Shown: positions 63,175 to 64,000 of the stretch, piece after piece | Layout: each line of letters begins with the position of its first letter | Numbering within the stretch: position 1 is the first letter of the stretch | Assembly (NCBI GenBank): GCA_031550535.1 | Contig: JAVBOM010000050.1 | Location: forward strand, 1-64,000 | Direction: 5' to 3' | Length of the DNA: 64,000 nucleotides | Origin: Avichristensenella sp031550535 | GTDB taxonomy: Bacteria > Bacillota > Clostridia > Christensenellales > Aristaeellaceae | Position numbers and translations under genes: made by a program | Notes under the pieces: generated by a model | The model's input: only the letters and a program-made list of their open reading frames with translations | Databases searched by the model: none | Told to the model about the DNA's origin: nothing

Positions 63175-64000
63175 ATGATGCCAATGAAGAAAACGCGTTG
63201 CATGCTGGCGCTCTGCGCCCTCCTCTGCCTGCTTATGGGCCTCGCTTTCGCGGCGGAAGCGCCCAGCGACGACTGGATGGACTATCAGGTGATGCTGGAC
63301 GGCGCGCTCTACACGCTGCCCACGCCGCTACAGACGCTCTACGGCAACGGCTGGACGCTGAAGGACCAGCCGGACGAAACGCTGAAGCCGAACCGCTACA
63401 CGCTCAGCCAGCGGCTGGTGAAGGGCGACATGGAGGTCTATGTGCAGGTCATCAACCTCAGCATTGACGAGTTGCCCATGGGCGAATGCCTGGTGGGCCA
63501 GATCTCGCTGGACGCCTTCCAGGCGAAGAAAGGCGCGGCGCTCATCGTCGCCAAGGGGATCACGCTCGGCAGCGCAAAGGACGATGTGGACGCGGCGTTC
63601 GGCCTGCCCGGCAACACCTACGAGAGCGCCACGCGCGTCGCGTATACGTATTCATCCGACAGCTACTGTGAAATGAAGATCGACATCGACGCGGAAACGA
63701 AGCTGGTGGCCGGCCTCGCCGTCAAATGCTTCAACGAGCCGGAGGGGTACAACGACGCCGCGATGGCCGCGCCGGACGAGGTGCCCGAGGCCATCACCGC
63801 TTACGCGCCCCCCGCGGAGCTCGGCGACGATCTGCTCTCCTTCAACATCCGCGTCGGCGACGCGCTGTACACGCTGCCCGTGTCGCTCCCATACATGGAA
63901 AGCCAGGGCTGGGTGCTCACGGGCGTGAACAAGCTGCCCGCGAAGATCCCGGCGTGGGGCTCGCAGAGCTTTGTCACGGTGGTGCTGGGCGGCTTCAAGA
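63175..64000 (+). CDS. Secreted protein with two repeated domains, truncated by the window end
   Basis: Open from the ATG at 63175 to the last base with no stop (275 codons). AAGGAG lies 7 nt upstream. A signal peptide is clear (CMLALCALLCLLMGLAFAAE). The mature part has two similar halves: VMLDGALYTLPTPLQTLYGN with GWTLKDQPDETLKPNRYTLS (about 40-80) and FNIRVGDALYTLPVSLPYME with GWVLTGVNKLPAKI (about 225-258). Family not recognised; similar tandem GDALYTLP domains occur in exported proteins of Clostridia. Confidence 0.85.
   Translation, partial: MMPMKKTRCMLALCALLCLLMGLAFAAEAPSDDWMDYQVMLDGALYTLPTPLQTLYGNGWTLKDQPDETLKPNRYTLSQRLVKGDMEVYVQVINLSIDELPMGECLVGQISLDAFQAKKGAALIVAKGITLGSAKDDVDAAFGLPGNTYESATRVAYTYSSDSYCEMKIDIDAETKLVAGLAVKCFNEPEGYNDAAMAAPDEVPEAITAYAPPAELGDDLLSFNIRVGDALYTLPVSLPYMESQGWVLTGVNKLPAKIPAWGSQSFVTVVLGGFK

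Noticed and set aside
1..64000. tRNA, rRNA, prophage, integrase or transposase genes
   Set aside because: I looked for TPsiC-arm patterns and the usual protein motifs on both strands and saw none.

Overview
The window is a GC-rich chromosomal segment from an endospore-forming Bacillota, most likely a clostridial lineage; I cannot place it to genus. The evidence is a murA-spoIID-spoIIQ sporulation block, two small CotF-like coat proteins, Gram-positive-type lipoproteins and ribosome binding sites, sigma-A-type promoters (several with an extended TGG before the -10), and no outer-membrane genes. There are no rRNA or tRNA genes, no CRISPR array, no transposase and no phage module. Gene content is mostly core metabolism, signalling, envelope and transport.

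Layout. 1-8.7 kb: a broken helical-repeat gene, a secreted YARHG protein, then a signalling group (GAF/PAS diguanylate cyclase, hybrid histidine kinase with receiver and Hpt, receiver-HD-GYP protein, FIST sensor). 8.9-12.3 kb: VOC protein, aminoglycoside-phosphotransferase-like kinase, VanZ-like protein, DtxR/MntR-type and DeoR-type regulators. 12.5-16.3 kb: sodium-pump decarboxylase beta subunit with a tiny gamma-like partner, and polyphosphate kinase. 16.3-19.7 kb: a GMP-synthase-like protein with a degenerate glutaminase half, a glutaredoxin and a GH127-like protein lacking the expected cysteines. 20.2-25.6 kb: a C-terminally extended Lgt, nicotinate phosphoribosyltransferase, coat proteins, RecX and a lipoprotein. 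25.6-33.4 kb: flavoprotein, ECF sigma/anti-sigma pair, flotillin, PEP carboxykinase, ICMT-like methyltransferase and a nuclease-fold protein. 33.4-43.6 kb: GNAT, DUF3795, orphan TrpB, two-component system, DUF4342 protein, zinc/manganese ABC transporter, TIM-barrel protein and HdeD-like protein. 43.7-52.2 kb: amino-acid ABC transporter, MFS exporter under a MerR-type promoter, L,D-transpeptidase, and a second ECF sigma/anti-sigma operon. 52.6-64 kb: GlmS, SpoIIQ, SpoIID, MurA, sodium symporter, secreted metallo-beta-lactamase-fold protein, adenosine-deaminase-like protein, GuaB and a secreted protein that runs off the right end.

The most striking feature is not a gene. At least twelve clear copies and one decayed copy of a roughly 55-60 bp element lie between genes. 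Each is a pair of short-loop hairpins. Arm substitutions are compensated between copies, several copies begin with GTAG directly at the first hairpin (as in REP elements mobilised by RAYT transposases), and about ten of thirteen are oriented toward the start of the next co-oriented gene. Other intergenic gaps hold dense arrays of further short-loop palindromes (19823-20083, 21497-21582, 21758-21837, 23317-23499).

Functional links: GlmS, MurA, Lgt, L,D-transpeptidase, SpoIID and SpoIIQ serve envelope and spore wall synthesis; PckA and the sodium-pump decarboxylase genes fit oxaloacetate/sodium energetics; GuaB and the GuaA-like protein concern GMP; and the GGDEF, HD-GYP, hybrid kinase and FIST genes suggest a local cyclic-di-GMP circuit.
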